This document shows positions 12,410-23,641 of a stretch of 64,000 nt of DNA, in pieces. The position numbers and the translations under genes were made by a program. Below the pieces are notes generated by a model. The model made no database searches and was not told where the DNA came from. It saw only the letters and a program-made list of their open reading frames with translations. The first letter of the stretch is position 1. Each line of letters starts with the position of its first letter. Source of the DNA: Neostapfia colusana (lineage: Eukaryota; Streptophyta; Magnoliopsida; Poales; Poaceae); the NCBI GenBank assembly GCA_030760725.1, contig JASWHV010000012.1, positions 34,379,652-34,443,651 on the forward strand, given 5' to 3'.

Positions 12410-13381
12410 TTAAGCGTACATAATGCTTCCGACAGTTGAAGTGTATGGAACCGACTTCATCTGGTCAGCTTCAATTTGGTTCCTTGGACATTGAAATGTC
12501 CCAAATTTGTCACCTTTGACTATTGGAGCAAGCGTGGGAGAGCACTTATGCATATAGAATTTCTTCAGTACTCTCTCGATGTATGCCTTTTGTGATAGCC
12601 CTAATATGTATTTGGACCTGTCTCGATGAATTTCAATGCCTAGAACATAAGAGGCTTCACCGAGATCCTTCATATCAAAATTTGATGACATAAAACTCTT
12701 GGTCTCATGTAGCATATCCTTATCGCTACAAGCCAACAATATGACATCAACATATAGGACTAAAATTGTGAATTTACTGCCTTTAAATTTAACGTATATG
12801 CAGTTGTCCACGGTATTTTCTGTAAAACCAAAAGTTCGGATCACCTTATCGAACTTGAGGTACCATTGTCTCGAGGCTTGCTTCAAGCTATAAATGGATT
12901 TCTTCAAACGACACGCCATGTGTTCTTTTCCTTCTACGACAAAACCTTCCGGCTGAGCCATATAAACATCTTCATTTAAATCACCATTTAAGAACACCGT
13001 TTTAACATCCATTTGGTGTAGCTCTAAATCGTAATGAGCTATCAATGCCATCACGATTCTAAATGAATCTTTGGTTGGCACGGGAGAAAAGATTTCGTTG
13101 TAATCGATTCTTTCTCTTTGTGTAAACTCTTTTGCAACCAGTCTCGCTTTGAACCTTTCAATATTCCCTTTGGAGTCATATTTGGTTTTATAAACCCATT
13201 TGCATCTGACTCTTTTGGCTCCTTCGGGAATCTCTACTAAGTCCCAAACATCATTACTGCCCATAGACTTTAATTCGTCTTCCATAGCCATAAGCCATTT
13301 AGACGAGTTTTCACTTTTCATCGCTTCTTTATAAGAAGAAGGATCTTCCACTTTTCCTATATTATTTACGTCATCAGTCAT
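12410..13381 (-). pseudogene. Copia reverse transcriptase, active site altered
   Basis: A 323-codon minus-strand frame covers most of the Copia RT. RCKWVYKTKYDSKGNIERFK, DYNEIFSPVPTKDSFRIV, HQMDVKTVFLNGDLNEDVYM and SLKQASRQWYLKFDKV are all recognisable. The active-site tetrad, normally YVDD, reads YVDV here (LYVDVILLACS), so the second catalytic aspartate is lost. The frame stops at 12410 and resumes in frame in the RNase H piece. With the altered tetrad, stop codons and no continuous polyprotein, activity is not expected. Confidence 0.93.
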
Positions 13382-13414
13382 GTAAGTGACATAGTCATCT
13401 CGGACGGGATTTCT

Positions 13415-14691
13415 TCATTCTTGTTGTGATCTGTGTAACGGAGGAGGTGGTGAAAGATCATTTTCAGGTTCTGGATTCTCGTTCACTAACTCATTTTTAT
13501 TTATTGCAACATTTTCATTATTTTCGGAATGAACGAGAGGAGGATCCGGCATCACAATGACATTTTTAAATGAAAAAATAAACTCTTGGATACTCGGGGA
13601 TGGAACATAAACTTGTTTCTCCTTAAGATCAATTTTAGTAACTTTTGTGATGTCATCCTCGAAAAATACCGCTTGTCTTGTTTCCACAAATTTCGTGACG
13701 TGGTTTAGATAATAAAAGCGATATCCCTTTCCCCGTTGAGGGTATCCAATGAGAAACAACTAACTATTTTTGAGTCTAATTTCTTTAATTGTGGATTGAA
13801 TACTTTAGCCTCTGTAGGACAACCCCACACACGTAAATGATTCAAGCTCGGTTTCCTTCCCGTCCATATCTCGTAAGGTGTGTTCGGTGCTGACTTTGTT
13901 GGAGCAAGATTTAGATGTGTGCAGCTGTCTTTAAAGCCTCCATCCATAGGCTTACTGGTAAAGTCGTGCGAATAAGTATGTTTCGCACCATATCCATGAG
14001 TGTGCGATTACGTCGCTCAGCCACATCGTTCTGCTGAGATTCACCAGGCATTGAGTATTGAGCAATAATTCCATTCTCAGCTAGGAACCTCGCGAAAGAT
14101 CCTGGAATTCGCCCATAAGGAGCATGCTTTCCGTAATATTCTACCCCGCGATCAGACCATACTACTTTGATCTTTTCATTAAGTTGATTCTCAACTTCAG
14201 CTTTAAATACTTTAAATTTGTCCAAAGCTTCCAATCGATCACGTATGGGATAAATATATCCATAGCGGGAAAAATAATCCGTGTATGTTATGAACGAATC
14301 AAAACCATCTACGGATTTAACGTTAAATGGCCCGCATATGTCAGTATGAATAAGTTCTAAGAGCTTTGAGTCTCTTGTCGCTCCTTTTTAATCGTTTTTA
14401 TGTATTTTCCTTTAATGCAGTCGATGCATTTATCGACATCTAAAAAGTCTAATGGAAGAAGCGTGTCATTTTTAATTAAATGTTCGATTCCCCCCTCGAA
14501 ATGTGGCAAAGGCGACGGTGCCACAATTTCGATGAAGTAATAATGCCTTTCCATTTCTTTTCAACGCCATATTCCGTATTTACGTTATCGAGATCACAAA
14601 CATCGTTCACATAAATAACAGAATCATGAAGAGATAACACATATAATTTTCCCCGTCTAAAGGTGAGGCCAACATTTTTATTACAGTGCAT
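13415..14691 (-). pseudogene. Copia GAG-pre-integrase and integrase, frameshifted
   Basis: Overlapping minus-strand frames together cover the integrase. 14691-14357 holds the GAG-pre-integrase zinc-binding part (LWHRRLCHISRG, then CIDCIKGKY). 14234-13911 holds the catalytic core: VWSDRGVEYYG carries the second catalytic Asp and ENGIIAQYSMPGESQQNDVAE the Glu region. 13947-13415 holds the C-terminal part (KPSLNHLRVWGCP, then GKGYRFYYLN). At least three frame changes separate these pieces. The integrase would insert the cDNA into host DNA; this copy is inactive. Confidence 0.9.
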
Positions 14692-14825
14692 AAAAGTGTA
14701 TTATCCATGACTAAATAAACACTCATAATTTTTATCATCTAAACATAAAATTGAAATAAGATTCCTACTTAACGAGGAAACATAAAGAACATTATTTAAT
14801 TGAAACGGATGTACTGAGTGTAGCT

Positions 14826-15909
14826 TCAGTGTGATAGATCCCACATCTTCAACTTCCGCTTCTTTTCCATTTGTGACTTTAAGGCTTCCTTCCCTTCATC
14901 CCAACTTTTGGGTCGTACGGATCCTTGTATGGAATTTGCAACATGAACAGTTGCACCTGAGTCAATCCACCAGGTATTTCTAGAAAAATCAACATAAAGT
15001 GATTCATTAATGAACGTAATTTCATCGTTACCTCTCTTCATCAGCCATTTCAGAAATTCAGGGTAGACCTTTCTGAAATGTCCCATTTTGTTGCAATGGA
15101 GGCATGCACCTCCTGCACGCGCAGCGGAAGAACTGGGCGTAGCGAAAGGATTAGGCGTAGTGGAAGTACTGACACCTTTTGCTTTCTGAGGAGACTGATT
15201 CTTAAGTGACATCTTACGAGGCTTTGATGGACCAAAACCATTCCATTCATTCTTCCTCTTCGAGGAATTAACATTAAGAGCTTGGTCATGTGCTTGCTTC
15301 ATTATTCTTTCTTCCTCCTGTACAACTCTAGGAGTCATTTCATCAAGCGTCTATTTTTCCTTCAGTGAGTTGTAGTTAATCTTAAACTGATCAAACTCAC
15401 TAGGAAGAGATTTCAAAATCATAATTATGAGAAGGTTCTCACTTAATTCACAATCCAAAGCCTTAAGCTTTGATGATACATTAACCTTCCTTAATATATG
15501 TCTCCACATATTCCCATCCATAGTGTATTTCTCAAGAAGCTTTGCAAAAAGCTCATGAGCATAAATCTTTTCGGAGCCTTTAAATTGCTCTTCCACCGTC
15601 GCAAGAAATTTTTTTGGCGACGTCTTTCTTTGAAAGGGCTACCATAATATCCGGAGATATTGAGGCATTCATTACAAGTAGGGCTACACGGTTGGGATTC
15701 TCCCATTTCTCCAACTTAGCCTCATAAGTTCTTTTGAGGTCGTCATACCCAGCAACACCTAGAGTTGGTGCCACTGTTTTATCTTCCCTCAGGACATAAT
15801 CCAGCTGATTAAATCCCAAATATATCTCAACGCAGGTCTTCCAATGAGAGAAGTTACTGCCCGTAAGTTGTTCGATATTCTCATATCGAAATGGCGTCAC
15901 AGTGGTTGT
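14826..15909 (-). pseudogene. Copia gag and protease, frameshifted
   Basis: Gag starts at an ATG near 15909 (MTTTVTPFRYENIEQLTGSN). It reads LTGSNFSHWKTCVEIYLGFN and a helical capsid part, then shifts frame near 15590 and continues in 15596-15351 (LKSLPSEFDQFKINYNSLKE). After a stop it continues in frame at 15338-14826. There the zinc knuckle CLHCNKMGHFRKVY has lost its last Cys to Tyr. The aspartic-protease motif WWIDSGATVHV follows. Gag would form the particle and bind RNA; the protease would mature it. The lost knuckle residue and the breaks show decay. Confidence 0.9.
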
Positions 15910-17236
15910 CATTAGTGCATAATAAAATATAAACATTAGAAAATTGAATGAAAATAAATTTACGTTGGTAAATAATCTCACATGCAATAAAAATAATACA
16001 ATTTTATGTCACATCACCGTTGGGCAGAAAATGACATAAAATTTTCAAACATAATTAAATATAAATATGACTCGAAAATTAAATCAACGTTGGTCAGAAT
16101 TAATTTTAGAGTTATCATTCTCAAATTAAGCATCAATTATAAACATTAATAAAATTTACCATTATTGATGCTTAAAATGATAAACATCATTAACACACTA
16201 AATCATCTAAATTAAATTATCCTGTTGGTTCAAATTTAATTTAGACTCATCAATATGTTAACGTTATGAGCATAAATATTTTTCTATTTAAATCAGTACA
16301 TAAACATAATTAAAAGACATAATTAACACTAAATTAAATAGAAAATACAAAAATCATTTACTGACCCACAACTAGCGCATTATATTTTAGCTCAGCTCAA
16401 CAAAAAACAAAATAAAATAATAAAAACAACTGTTGGTTGTAAAACTTGGGCCGAAGCCCGTGGCCAGATTCGGCCAGTTAATTTCTCCACCTCTCCCCAC
16501 GTGCAGCCCACCAGCCCATTTAATCTGAGCCATACATCCGAATCCGATGGCCAAAAATCTTTCAGGAACAAATAAAACCGGCTTCCACCAAACCCTAAAG
16601 CATTTCAGTCCGCGCTCCACCAAAAAAATGAGATCACGAGTGAGCTTCGGAGGCGGCTACGGAGAGGCGCAGGCTCCCCCGAAAAATCTGATCCGCGAGT
16701 GATGCCACCGCGAGCGGCTGCCTGGCGCAGCCTGCAGGCAGCCAGCGAGGTCGCTGGTGCTGCCGCCCAAGCTGCTGGCCCTGCCAGCCAGGCTATGGGC
16801 ACTGTCATGGAGGCTCCTGCCAGCCCTATCTTTGCGCGCGGCTTGCAGCACGAGGAGAAATGCATGCGGCTCAGGGCCGATTCCTTCGGCGCTGCCGGTC
16901 GGCGGTGGCCGAACGGCGCTGCCGTACTCACGATTTACTTGCAGCGTCGATGCTCGATGGAAGGCGTGCGAGGCGGTACAACATACAGCGGCATGCACGA
17001 GGGCGCGACTCGCCAAAAAACTTAATCCATCTCGATTTTATTATCAAAATCTCGGATAAGTACTTCTAATCTATTATTTTCAATAGTTGCACCACAAATC
17101 CGAGATTTCAATATTCTGGCGATCATTTTTGGAGAAAATTTGGGAGCTATGGTTTTGAGATTTGGTTATTTTCCTTGATATACCTAAAAAACTTCTAATC
17201 CAGCGGCTGATCCGACAAAATATGTAGAAAATTAGA
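15910..17236 (-). other. Leader region of the Copia element
   Basis: There is no supported gene. The part next to gag (15910-16420) is AT-rich. The part next to the 5' LTR contains a GC-rich block (16600-17000) with open frames on both strands that are compositional artefacts. A primer-binding site of the usual TGGTATCAGAGC type is not visible beside the LTR. Confidence 0.6.
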
Positions 17237-17727
17237 TGCAGAATTTAAGCTTTAGTGATTAACAATAATCATGATGTCTAGTCACTAATTGCGCATTAAT
17301 GAACATAATAAACATGAATAAGGGGGATTAGCCAACTTAAGGAGGATCCCGGCCATTGAATCCTTCTCTGCTCTTTTATTGATGAAAAAACAGAGTCCTT
17401 CGGGCCTCCACCGGCACTATCCGGGTACGGCTTGGAGTTGCTCGGATCTTCCCACCGTAATTGCTCTTTTTTTATCGGTTTTGGATCTTGTGATTAGGAA
17501 CCTAGTTTGCAGCTTAATCACCTTTAGCTTTTATAGAGCAATACGGCAGGGGACCGAGTCCGAGTTGATTAGGAGAGCCTCCGATCGTGGCGCTCGTTTC
17601 CGTTGAGGGGATTTTACTTGGTCTACTTTTACCTTTTTCCCTTTTTTCTTTATCTTTTCTACTTTTTGCTTTTGTGTATTATCTTTTCTTTCTTTTGATC
17701 TCAGGTGAACCGAGATCAACACCAACA
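17237..17727 (-). repeat. 5' LTR of the Copia element
   Basis: On the minus strand it starts TGTTGGTGTTGATCTCGG and ends CTGCA. It is a direct repeat of 11096-11605 with visible substitutions and short indels, for example GGGGGGACT against GGGGGATT in the middle part. Confidence 0.92.
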
Positions 17728-18465
17728 AAACTCACTTAAGGTGCTATTTAGATATCTAAAACATGAAATGAATTCAAATATATTGTCACCATATAATTTA
17801 ATAAACATCTGACATGAGCATCACTTAATTCAAATAAGTTACCAAAATTAAACAATACAATGTTTTTGTGGCTGTATTTCCCCTATGGTATGAATGAAAT
17901 GTTGTTGAGTGTAGCCATCAGATCTCTTATGAACCACCCAAGGATAGAGGTCCATACACGACTATAAAATTTGTTTACATTAGACACAAATAAGTGGACA
18001 AAAATTAATAGCATAAATTTCTATATGCAGTTACATCCTACAGTAGTGATGTATCAATAGAAAGCCATAGGAAACACTTATATCAAATTGGATTACATGC
18101 TTGTTAACGAAGTTGCATTAGACATGCATAAAAAATAGACAAACATTAATAGCACGATTTTCCATATACAGTTTGTCATTTCAATACAGATTATAGAAAG
18201 CATTATTATAATAATTTCACATTTATTGTAAGAGAATGCCAAAAACAATCCGAAGAAATTATTCCCAAGGTTGACACAAAATTATAAATATATTTTGTTC
18301 CAAGTAATCAGAATACTGCATAGGTTTTATAGTTGTCCTGCCCTAACCGAACGTGAGCACAAGTTTACAATAATTTAGTATGCTATATTTGCTTCCAAAT
18401 TATATGCATTGAAGAAAATCAAGAGAATAGTTTTTCATAACCATTTACAAATATTTAATATTGGC
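17728..18465. other. AT-rich intergenic DNA, nothing recognised
   Basis: The stretch is AT-rich with no open frame of note on either strand. Two segments resemble each other loosely (ACATTAGACACAAATAAGTGGAC near 17978 and a GCATTAGACATGCATAAAA-like stretch near 18115), hinting at an old local duplication. Confidence 0.4.
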
Positions 18466-18610
18466 CATATGGAGAAGTGGTATAGCGCGGTGGTAACTCT
18501 CTCTACTTGTGTCCTAGAGGCCTTAGGTTCGAATTATTCTCTTTGTAAAACAAGCTAGGTGAAAGTTTAATAGGAATTCGCTCCCCTAATTAAACTCTAT
18601 AATATGTATG
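18466..18610 (+). mobile_element. tRNA-derived SINE-like unit
   Basis: TAGCGCGGTGG (18483-18493) matches a Pol III A box and GGTTCGAATTA (18526-18536) a B box. They are 43 bases apart start to start, as in a tRNA gene. The intervening sequence does not fold into an obvious tRNA, and the acceptor stem is not conserved, so this is a tRNA-related SINE head rather than a tRNA gene. The body after the B box is short and AT-rich; the 3' end and target duplication could not be set with confidence. Confidence 0.6.
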
Positions 18611-19100
18611 AGCTTTCAGTATTAAGTAGGCCTTCCTTGTTTGTCATCTGGAGAAGGCTGACACGGTGGAAGGAGTTTCTGGTACTTTGAAGTTGCGTAT
18701 TGCTATCTCCACTAACCAAATAATAACATGGGAATTTACGTTGTGGGACCATATTATCTGTTCGTCTTGGCCACAAGAAACTCCAAGCCAATTTTGTGCA
18801 TTGAGAAAAAAATTGATAGTTACCTTTTCCTTGCTACCATGTCTAGAGATATATTGTTACAGTTTTCTTCATGTTTGAAGAGTAAAATTGGTGTTTCGGC
18901 CAAAACCAATAAATAGCAATGTCCCACAAGATCATTTCTCTTATGTCGCTGTTGTTATTTTGTTCATGGAGACAACAATACACATTTTTCTAGTATGCTA
19001 CGGCCAAATTTGCCTTTTGCTTATCTTGTGGATAAAACCAACAATCAACTGTCTCACGACAAAATTTCCCCTAAAATAGTTGCTACACATCCAATGCTTA
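18611..19100. other. Intergenic DNA upstream of the zinc-finger pseudogene
   Basis: No gene is recognised. If the zinc-finger sequence to the right was once spliced, its 5' exon or intron could have been here, but no coding similarity or clear splice site was seen. Confidence 0.3.
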
Positions 19101-20605
19101 TGTGGACACGAGCAGCAAGAAACAGAAGCTCAGCCAGACCTGCGCGCTGTGCGGTATCACTGCAAACGCCGAGAAAGCCATGCAATATCACCTCAACGGG
19201 AAGAAACACAAGAGGAAGGCCGCAGCGCTTGCAGCACGACCAACAACAGAGCCAGAACCTGAGGAGACAGGAAGAGGGCGACGACTTCAAGCCGACGAAG
19301 TTCACCATGGTGACGAACGTGGGAGCGCTGAACCAGGTGACACAGATGGACGGGTACCTACTCTGCGAGGTGTGCAACGTGAGAACGGCAGATCGCGTCA
19401 CCATGATGTGCCACCTCCAGGGGACCAAGCACATTTCCATGGCCCAGAAGACGCGACAGGCCACCGGTGAACCACCGGCGAGCGGCAGCCCTCTCAAGAA
19501 ATGCGTTAACAAGCATGCTGCACCGTTGGCCGTGGTCGCTTCCACCGTCGCCGGCCGTGATCCCGACACGGTGGTTCTGGAGAGATAAAAGGCGAGCCTC
19601 ACATTGTGCGGCGCGAGGGAGGCTCCCTGCTCTGTGAGCGCTGTTGTGTGATGACGCCGTCTGAGAGCAGCATGCGGTCACATCTGTCAGGGAAGAATCA
19701 CAAGAACAAGGCGAACGCCAGCTCTGTTGCCTCTGTCAACGTCACCAACTTTGGAAAGGAGGCATCTAAAGAACAAGTGATTGATAAAGACACATGTTCT
19801 GTTGACGAAACGGCTTCCCAGATTGAAGCGCCATTGGCGAAGGCTATGCAAGAAAAGGTCGATGACTGTAGCAGTGACCTGCAAGATAATATAATGGCAA
19901 CATCGGCAAACAAAGACACGGTCGCCGTGGAAAGCTCCAATTCTCTAGGAAAGGAGGCGGCGAAAGTTAGCACCGGTGCTTCCGTGTCAGGCTGTCAGCG
20001 GTTAACGCGGTCGGTGGCTCAGAGCTGGTCATGGAAGCCGACGGCGTGCAGCACCCTTTACGACGGGTGGAATGCATCATCATCTGCCCGTGCTTCGACG
20101 TGAAGGCAACATCTGAGACTGTCATGCGGTCCCACCTGGTCGGAAAGAAGCACAGAAACAGGATGACCTCCACTGCAATGAAAGCCGAAGTCATGAACGT
20201 CTTTAAGACGGAAAAGGCAAAAAGCTCATCAGACCACCGACGACAATGAAAGCCGTGGTGCCCATGGATCAATTAGATGTACCAGCGGAGGTTGAAGCTG
20301 TTATTACTCCCACTGAACCTGCGGATGGCACCACTGAGTCTGCTGGCAAGTCAGTCAAGGTCCAGGTGGAGGGCAAGATGTTCACCGTGCTGCAACAGGA
20401 GAACGGCAGGTTCTCGTGCGAGCTCTGCAGCGTGCACGGCTGCAACAAGGACGCCATGCTGAAGCACCTATACTCAAGGATGCATTGGGGCAAAGCCTGT
20501 CTCATGGAAAAGGAGGAGGTGGCGCGAGAAGCTGCTGCGGCACTGGTCAATGAAGGCAACGGCGGCAGCCCAGTTAGTGAGGGAACGGCTCTGGTGAAGA
20601 AGTGA
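19101..20605 (+). pseudogene. Multi C2H2/U1-type zinc-finger protein, frameshifted
   Basis: Five copies of a CX2CX12HX5H finger, the U1-like/matrin type, lie in one direction. F1 is at 19141-19208 (CALCGITANAEKAMQYHLNG), F2 at 19364-19432 (CEVCNVRTADRVTMMCHLQG), F3 at 19633-19701 (CERCCVMTPSESSMRSHLSG), a degenerate F4 at about 20088-20157 with a disturbed Cys pair, and F5 at 20417-20485 (CELCSVHGCNKDAMLKHLYS). Each is followed by the GKKH-type end and a variable linker. The family is often linked to double-stranded RNA or RNA binding in plants; no substrate is claimed here. F1, F2, F3, F4 and F5 lie in frames 1, 2, 1, 3 and 2, with stops at each switch (19588, 20103, 20249), so at least four frameshifts separate them. 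No start ATG is visible before F1. This is the only host-gene-like sequence in the window: a decayed copy or a TE-captured fragment. Confidence 0.85.
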
Positions 20606-21571
20606 TTTGGACTTTATGCGTTGATATATATCGTGTGAATCCCCGGACTGTGAACCCCACCATAGATTTCTCAAAGAAGCGACGTACACTTATCCAAGTG
20701 CAGAATGATCAAGTTACTTTTCAGAGACTAATAACATATGTTTCAGCACAAGTACATTTATAAATTTACACCTGCAACTTTAGTTAGAAAAGTGGTACGA
20801 TGAAGATATATCATTTGCTATTTATATAGACTGTAGGGAACCCTATAAGATGAACAAAAAGATGCACATAGCGATGTGAGTGAAGTTTTATATCTTGGCA
20901 TCCCAAGGCCCGTCGCTCCCTCGCTCCAGCATGGCAGACAGTAAAAGTTCCCTCGCCATGCACATTGATTGTATGGGCCCACTATTAATCTCTTATATTT
21001 GATTCTCAGCCAGCAGTGACAGTATACACTAGTACAAAAAACAACCATACCGGTTTATAATTATCATCTGTACTATTTCCAAACTGGTATTAAGGCCCCG
21101 TTTTGGTACAGCTCCTGATTCTACGAGAATTAGAAACATTTCAGTTTTAACGCAGAAATATTTCTCAACTAAAACAGAATCACTTTAGAAACCGTTCGGC
21201 TACTTTTCTGATTTCAATTTCAGTATAGAGAGAAGATAATTGAAATGAGCTATTTACCCTTAGATAGACTATATTGTTTTTGTCATAGTATAACACATAT
21301 AATAAATTTTCATAATATGCATTATTTATAAGTTTCATTGCAAAATATATGTCATCATCAACACGCACGAATAAATACTTGTTGCATCGCAACAGCGGCG
21401 AAGAGTTGAAAATAAGGGTAGACAATGGCAAATCACTATAAATAATAATGACAAAACTGGAGGGAGGTACAAAAATATGAAGTGATTCAGGCTGTGGAAC
21501 ACCTTTTTAGATGTTTTAGGTTCGTATGCAAAAAATATGAAACGTTTCTCGGTGTTCACCTGCTCTCTCAA
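20606..21571. other. Intergenic DNA, possible MITE debris
   Basis: No gene. GGCCCCGTTTTGGTACAGCT near 21095 resembles the ends of grass hAT- or Harbinger-type MITEs, but no matching inverted end was found within a few hundred bases. The rest is AT-rich. Confidence 0.3.
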
Positions 21572-21691
21572 GCCGGATCACGCTAGGGATGCCAAGCCCC
21601 TCCAAACAAAGAACCTCCCCAGGTTGCTCCTGTAGCAGGTCAGGAGGACTGTCGCAGCTCACACTCCGACATTTGGCGCGCCAGGTAGGGG
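21572..21691 (+). repeat. Tat-lineage Gypsy LTR end and primer-binding site
   Basis: An LTR end ...CACTCCGACA (to 21671) is followed directly by TTTGGCGCGCCAGGTAGGGG (21672-21691), a primer-binding site type widely seen in Tat-lineage grass Gypsy elements such as RIRE2. The LTR to its left is recognisable for only about 100 bases and appears truncated. The coding remnants downstream support the assignment. Confidence 0.75.
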
Positions 21692-21711
21692 TCTTTTTGC
21701 GCTCTCTAGGC

Positions 21712-22755
21712 GACCATGGTGAACGTCTCCTCCCGTGGCGAGACTTCTCGCCCTACACGTTCTTGTCTCCAAGCTTGAGACGACGGGGCCACCCCCTGCT
21801 CCACGGTGGGCCGGACTGGTTGAGCCGGCAATCAAACAACCGGCACACTCTGCATGATGTTTGGGGATTCTTCCGACGTCTCGTCCCGGAGAGCCGTCAA
21901 GACCCTGCGTCGAGCGGTGGCGGCAGCTGCTCCAACCCCTTGGCCGGCGCCACACAATTAGTGGATGGAGACGACGATCAACTTCGACGCCTCCTATTTC
22001 CCCAAGAACATGGCAGGCACCGGGCAACTGCATCTCCTCGTTGCCCCCGACCATCTCTAACGTGAAGTTCTACCACGTGTTGATCTCCTCAGCGTTATCA
22101 GCCTCGCAACCTTCAAGAAGCTGCAGATCCCTATGGCCCAGCTTAACCCCTGAGACCATTCTCGGGGTAGGTCGGGACCCAATCTTCCCATGCGGTAGCA
22201 TCTCCCTCCTGGTGACGTTCAGGACACCTAAGAACTACCGCGCGGAAAGCGTCGTCTTCAACGTTGCAGAGGTCAGCCTCCCCTTCAACGCCATAACTGA
22301 CAGGCCGACCCTGTAGCGATTCATGGCAGTAGCCAACTACGGCTACCTAGTTTTGAAGATGCCAACCCTGAGGGGTGTTCTCAAGATCCACGGAGACTGC
22401 ATTGCGGCTATCTCAACGCTGGAGAAGCTCCAAGCGCTGGCAGCTGCGCAGGAGGCTGCTTCCGGTCAAGCAGAATGTAGCCGGCCGCCTCTAAACATGC
22501 GTCAGCGAGGGATGACATCTGCACCCCGTGTGCAGCCCTCAGACGGCGAGGACGTACTAGTCAAGGTCGTCCAAGTCGGTCCTGATACCACCCAGACCAC
22601 CCGGATTGCCGGGAGTCTGGGTGACAAATATGAAGACACGCTCATCACCTTCCTCCGGGAAAAGGTCGACGTGTTTGCATGGCAACCATCGGAAATGCCC
22701 GGGATCCCCAGGGAGGTGATTGAGCACCAACTGAAGATCCACCCCGATGCCAGGA
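21712..22755 (+). pseudogene. Tat-lineage Gypsy gag/protease remnant, internally deleted
   Basis: An ATG-led start near 21714 gives a short gag-like opening (MVNVSSRGETSRPT), soon broken by stops. Most of gag is missing. The text then jumps to the protease region: FDASYFPKNMAGTGQLHLLV, SVISLATFKKLQIPMAQLNP and FNAITDRPTL, which in this lineage precede the RT. At 22323-22755 the protease-RT linker follows in one frame (RFMAVANYGYLVLKMP, then VFAWQPSEMPGIPREVIEHQ). It stops in the middle of the KIHPDAR motif, where the CRM-like element is inserted, and resumes at 30227. Confidence 0.88.
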
Positions 22756-23625
22756 TGATGAGGACATCTCTCCTTTGCATACAATGCAAGGACCGATCAC
22801 TAGAGCACGTGCACGACAATTGGATCTCCAGGTACGTTCTAACCTTGTCAATTGTTTTTCAGAACTTACGCTTGTTTCCATGCATATTTTATTGATTAGG
22901 AATAATGGAGAGGACCAGCAGGGGCTGGGAGGAGTCCAAGGAGTCAAGGAGGAGGAGATAGGACGTGCACACCAAGGAGGAGCCCAAGTACAACTCGACT
23001 TCGACTCCACCTCGGGTTCCAGGAGCTGCCTTCACCAAAACTGACGTCCCGGACACATACGGAGTCAGATTTGGACGTTCTATATATGTTTGAAACCGTG
23101 ATTTCATAAAGCTTCCAATGGAACCAGCCCCACCTCAAAATTCCTTCTAAGTTGATGGGAATCAGTGAAACAAGTGGGCGTCTAGAATCTGTCCGGTGCT
23201 GCGCCACCACCTTTTGTGCTGCTGGCCCGTGTATCGTGTGGAAGCCCATTAGGGTTGCGTCCAGGGGTCTTGCACGCCCCTAAACTCCTTTTTATACAGC
23301 AGCCGTCACCACATTAGGGTCGGGTTTTTCTTAGTTACAATCTGTCATTGAACAGTGTCGTCGATCATCGGTTGTGAGACCCCAAATTCGTGATCAATTC
23401 AGTTTTGATTGCAACTTCTCTGTTCTTGCTTGTGTTCTTGATTGCGCTTGCAGGGATAAGCCTTCGTGGCGAGGTCATTCGTGTGACACGGGTGATAACC
23501 AACAGAGCAGTGGTGTAGTGATTGCGGGGTTTCGTTCGTTCGGAGCCTTGGATCATCAACGTCGAGATCTCCACCCAATCAAATTTACCCTACCTCTCAG
23601 AAGATCGGGACTCATCCTCCTATCA
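22756..23625 (+). repeat. 5' LTR of the CRM-like element
   Basis: 870 bp, TGATGAGGACATC...CTCCTATCA, direct repeat of 29358-30226. It also carries, as its first ~140 bp, the same sequence that codes the pol C terminus in the 3' copy. A TATA-like TTTTTATACAG lies near 23290. Confidence 0.95.
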
Positions 23626-23627
23626 AT

Positions 23628-23641
23628 TGGTATCAGATTTC
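23628..23641 (+). other. Primer-binding site, initiator-Met tRNA type
   Basis: TGGTATCAGATTTCC begins two bases after the LTR end. The first ten bases match the 3' end of initiator-Met tRNA in reverse complement, the standard minus-strand primer of this group; the following bases are diverged. Confidence 0.9.

Larger units (their letters stand above)
11096..17727 (-). mobile_element. Complete but decayed Ty1/Copia retrotransposon
   Basis: The element has two LTRs in direct orientation (17237-17727 as 5' LTR, 11096-11605 as 3' LTR), a polypurine tract next to the 3' LTR, and gag, protease, integrase, RT and RNase H in Copia order, all on the minus strand. Every domain is recognisable but no ORF spans two of them intact. 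The LTRs differ by several indels (510 and 491 bp) and many substitutions, so the insertion is old. A perfect 5-bp target duplication was not found (TTAGA on one side, AAACT on the other), and no convincing primer-binding site follows the 5' LTR. Confidence 0.92.

Noticed and set aside
18483..18536. tRNA gene
   Set aside because: A and B boxes are present but no cloverleaf or acceptor stem can be drawn; treated as a SINE head.
19054..19602. 182-codon minus-strand open frame
   Set aside because: Antisense shadow of the zinc-finger pseudogene; the plus-strand frames contain the recognisable fingers.
21040..21200. MITE with GGCCCCGTTT-type end
   Set aside because: Only one end is recognisable; no inverted partner or target duplication found nearby.
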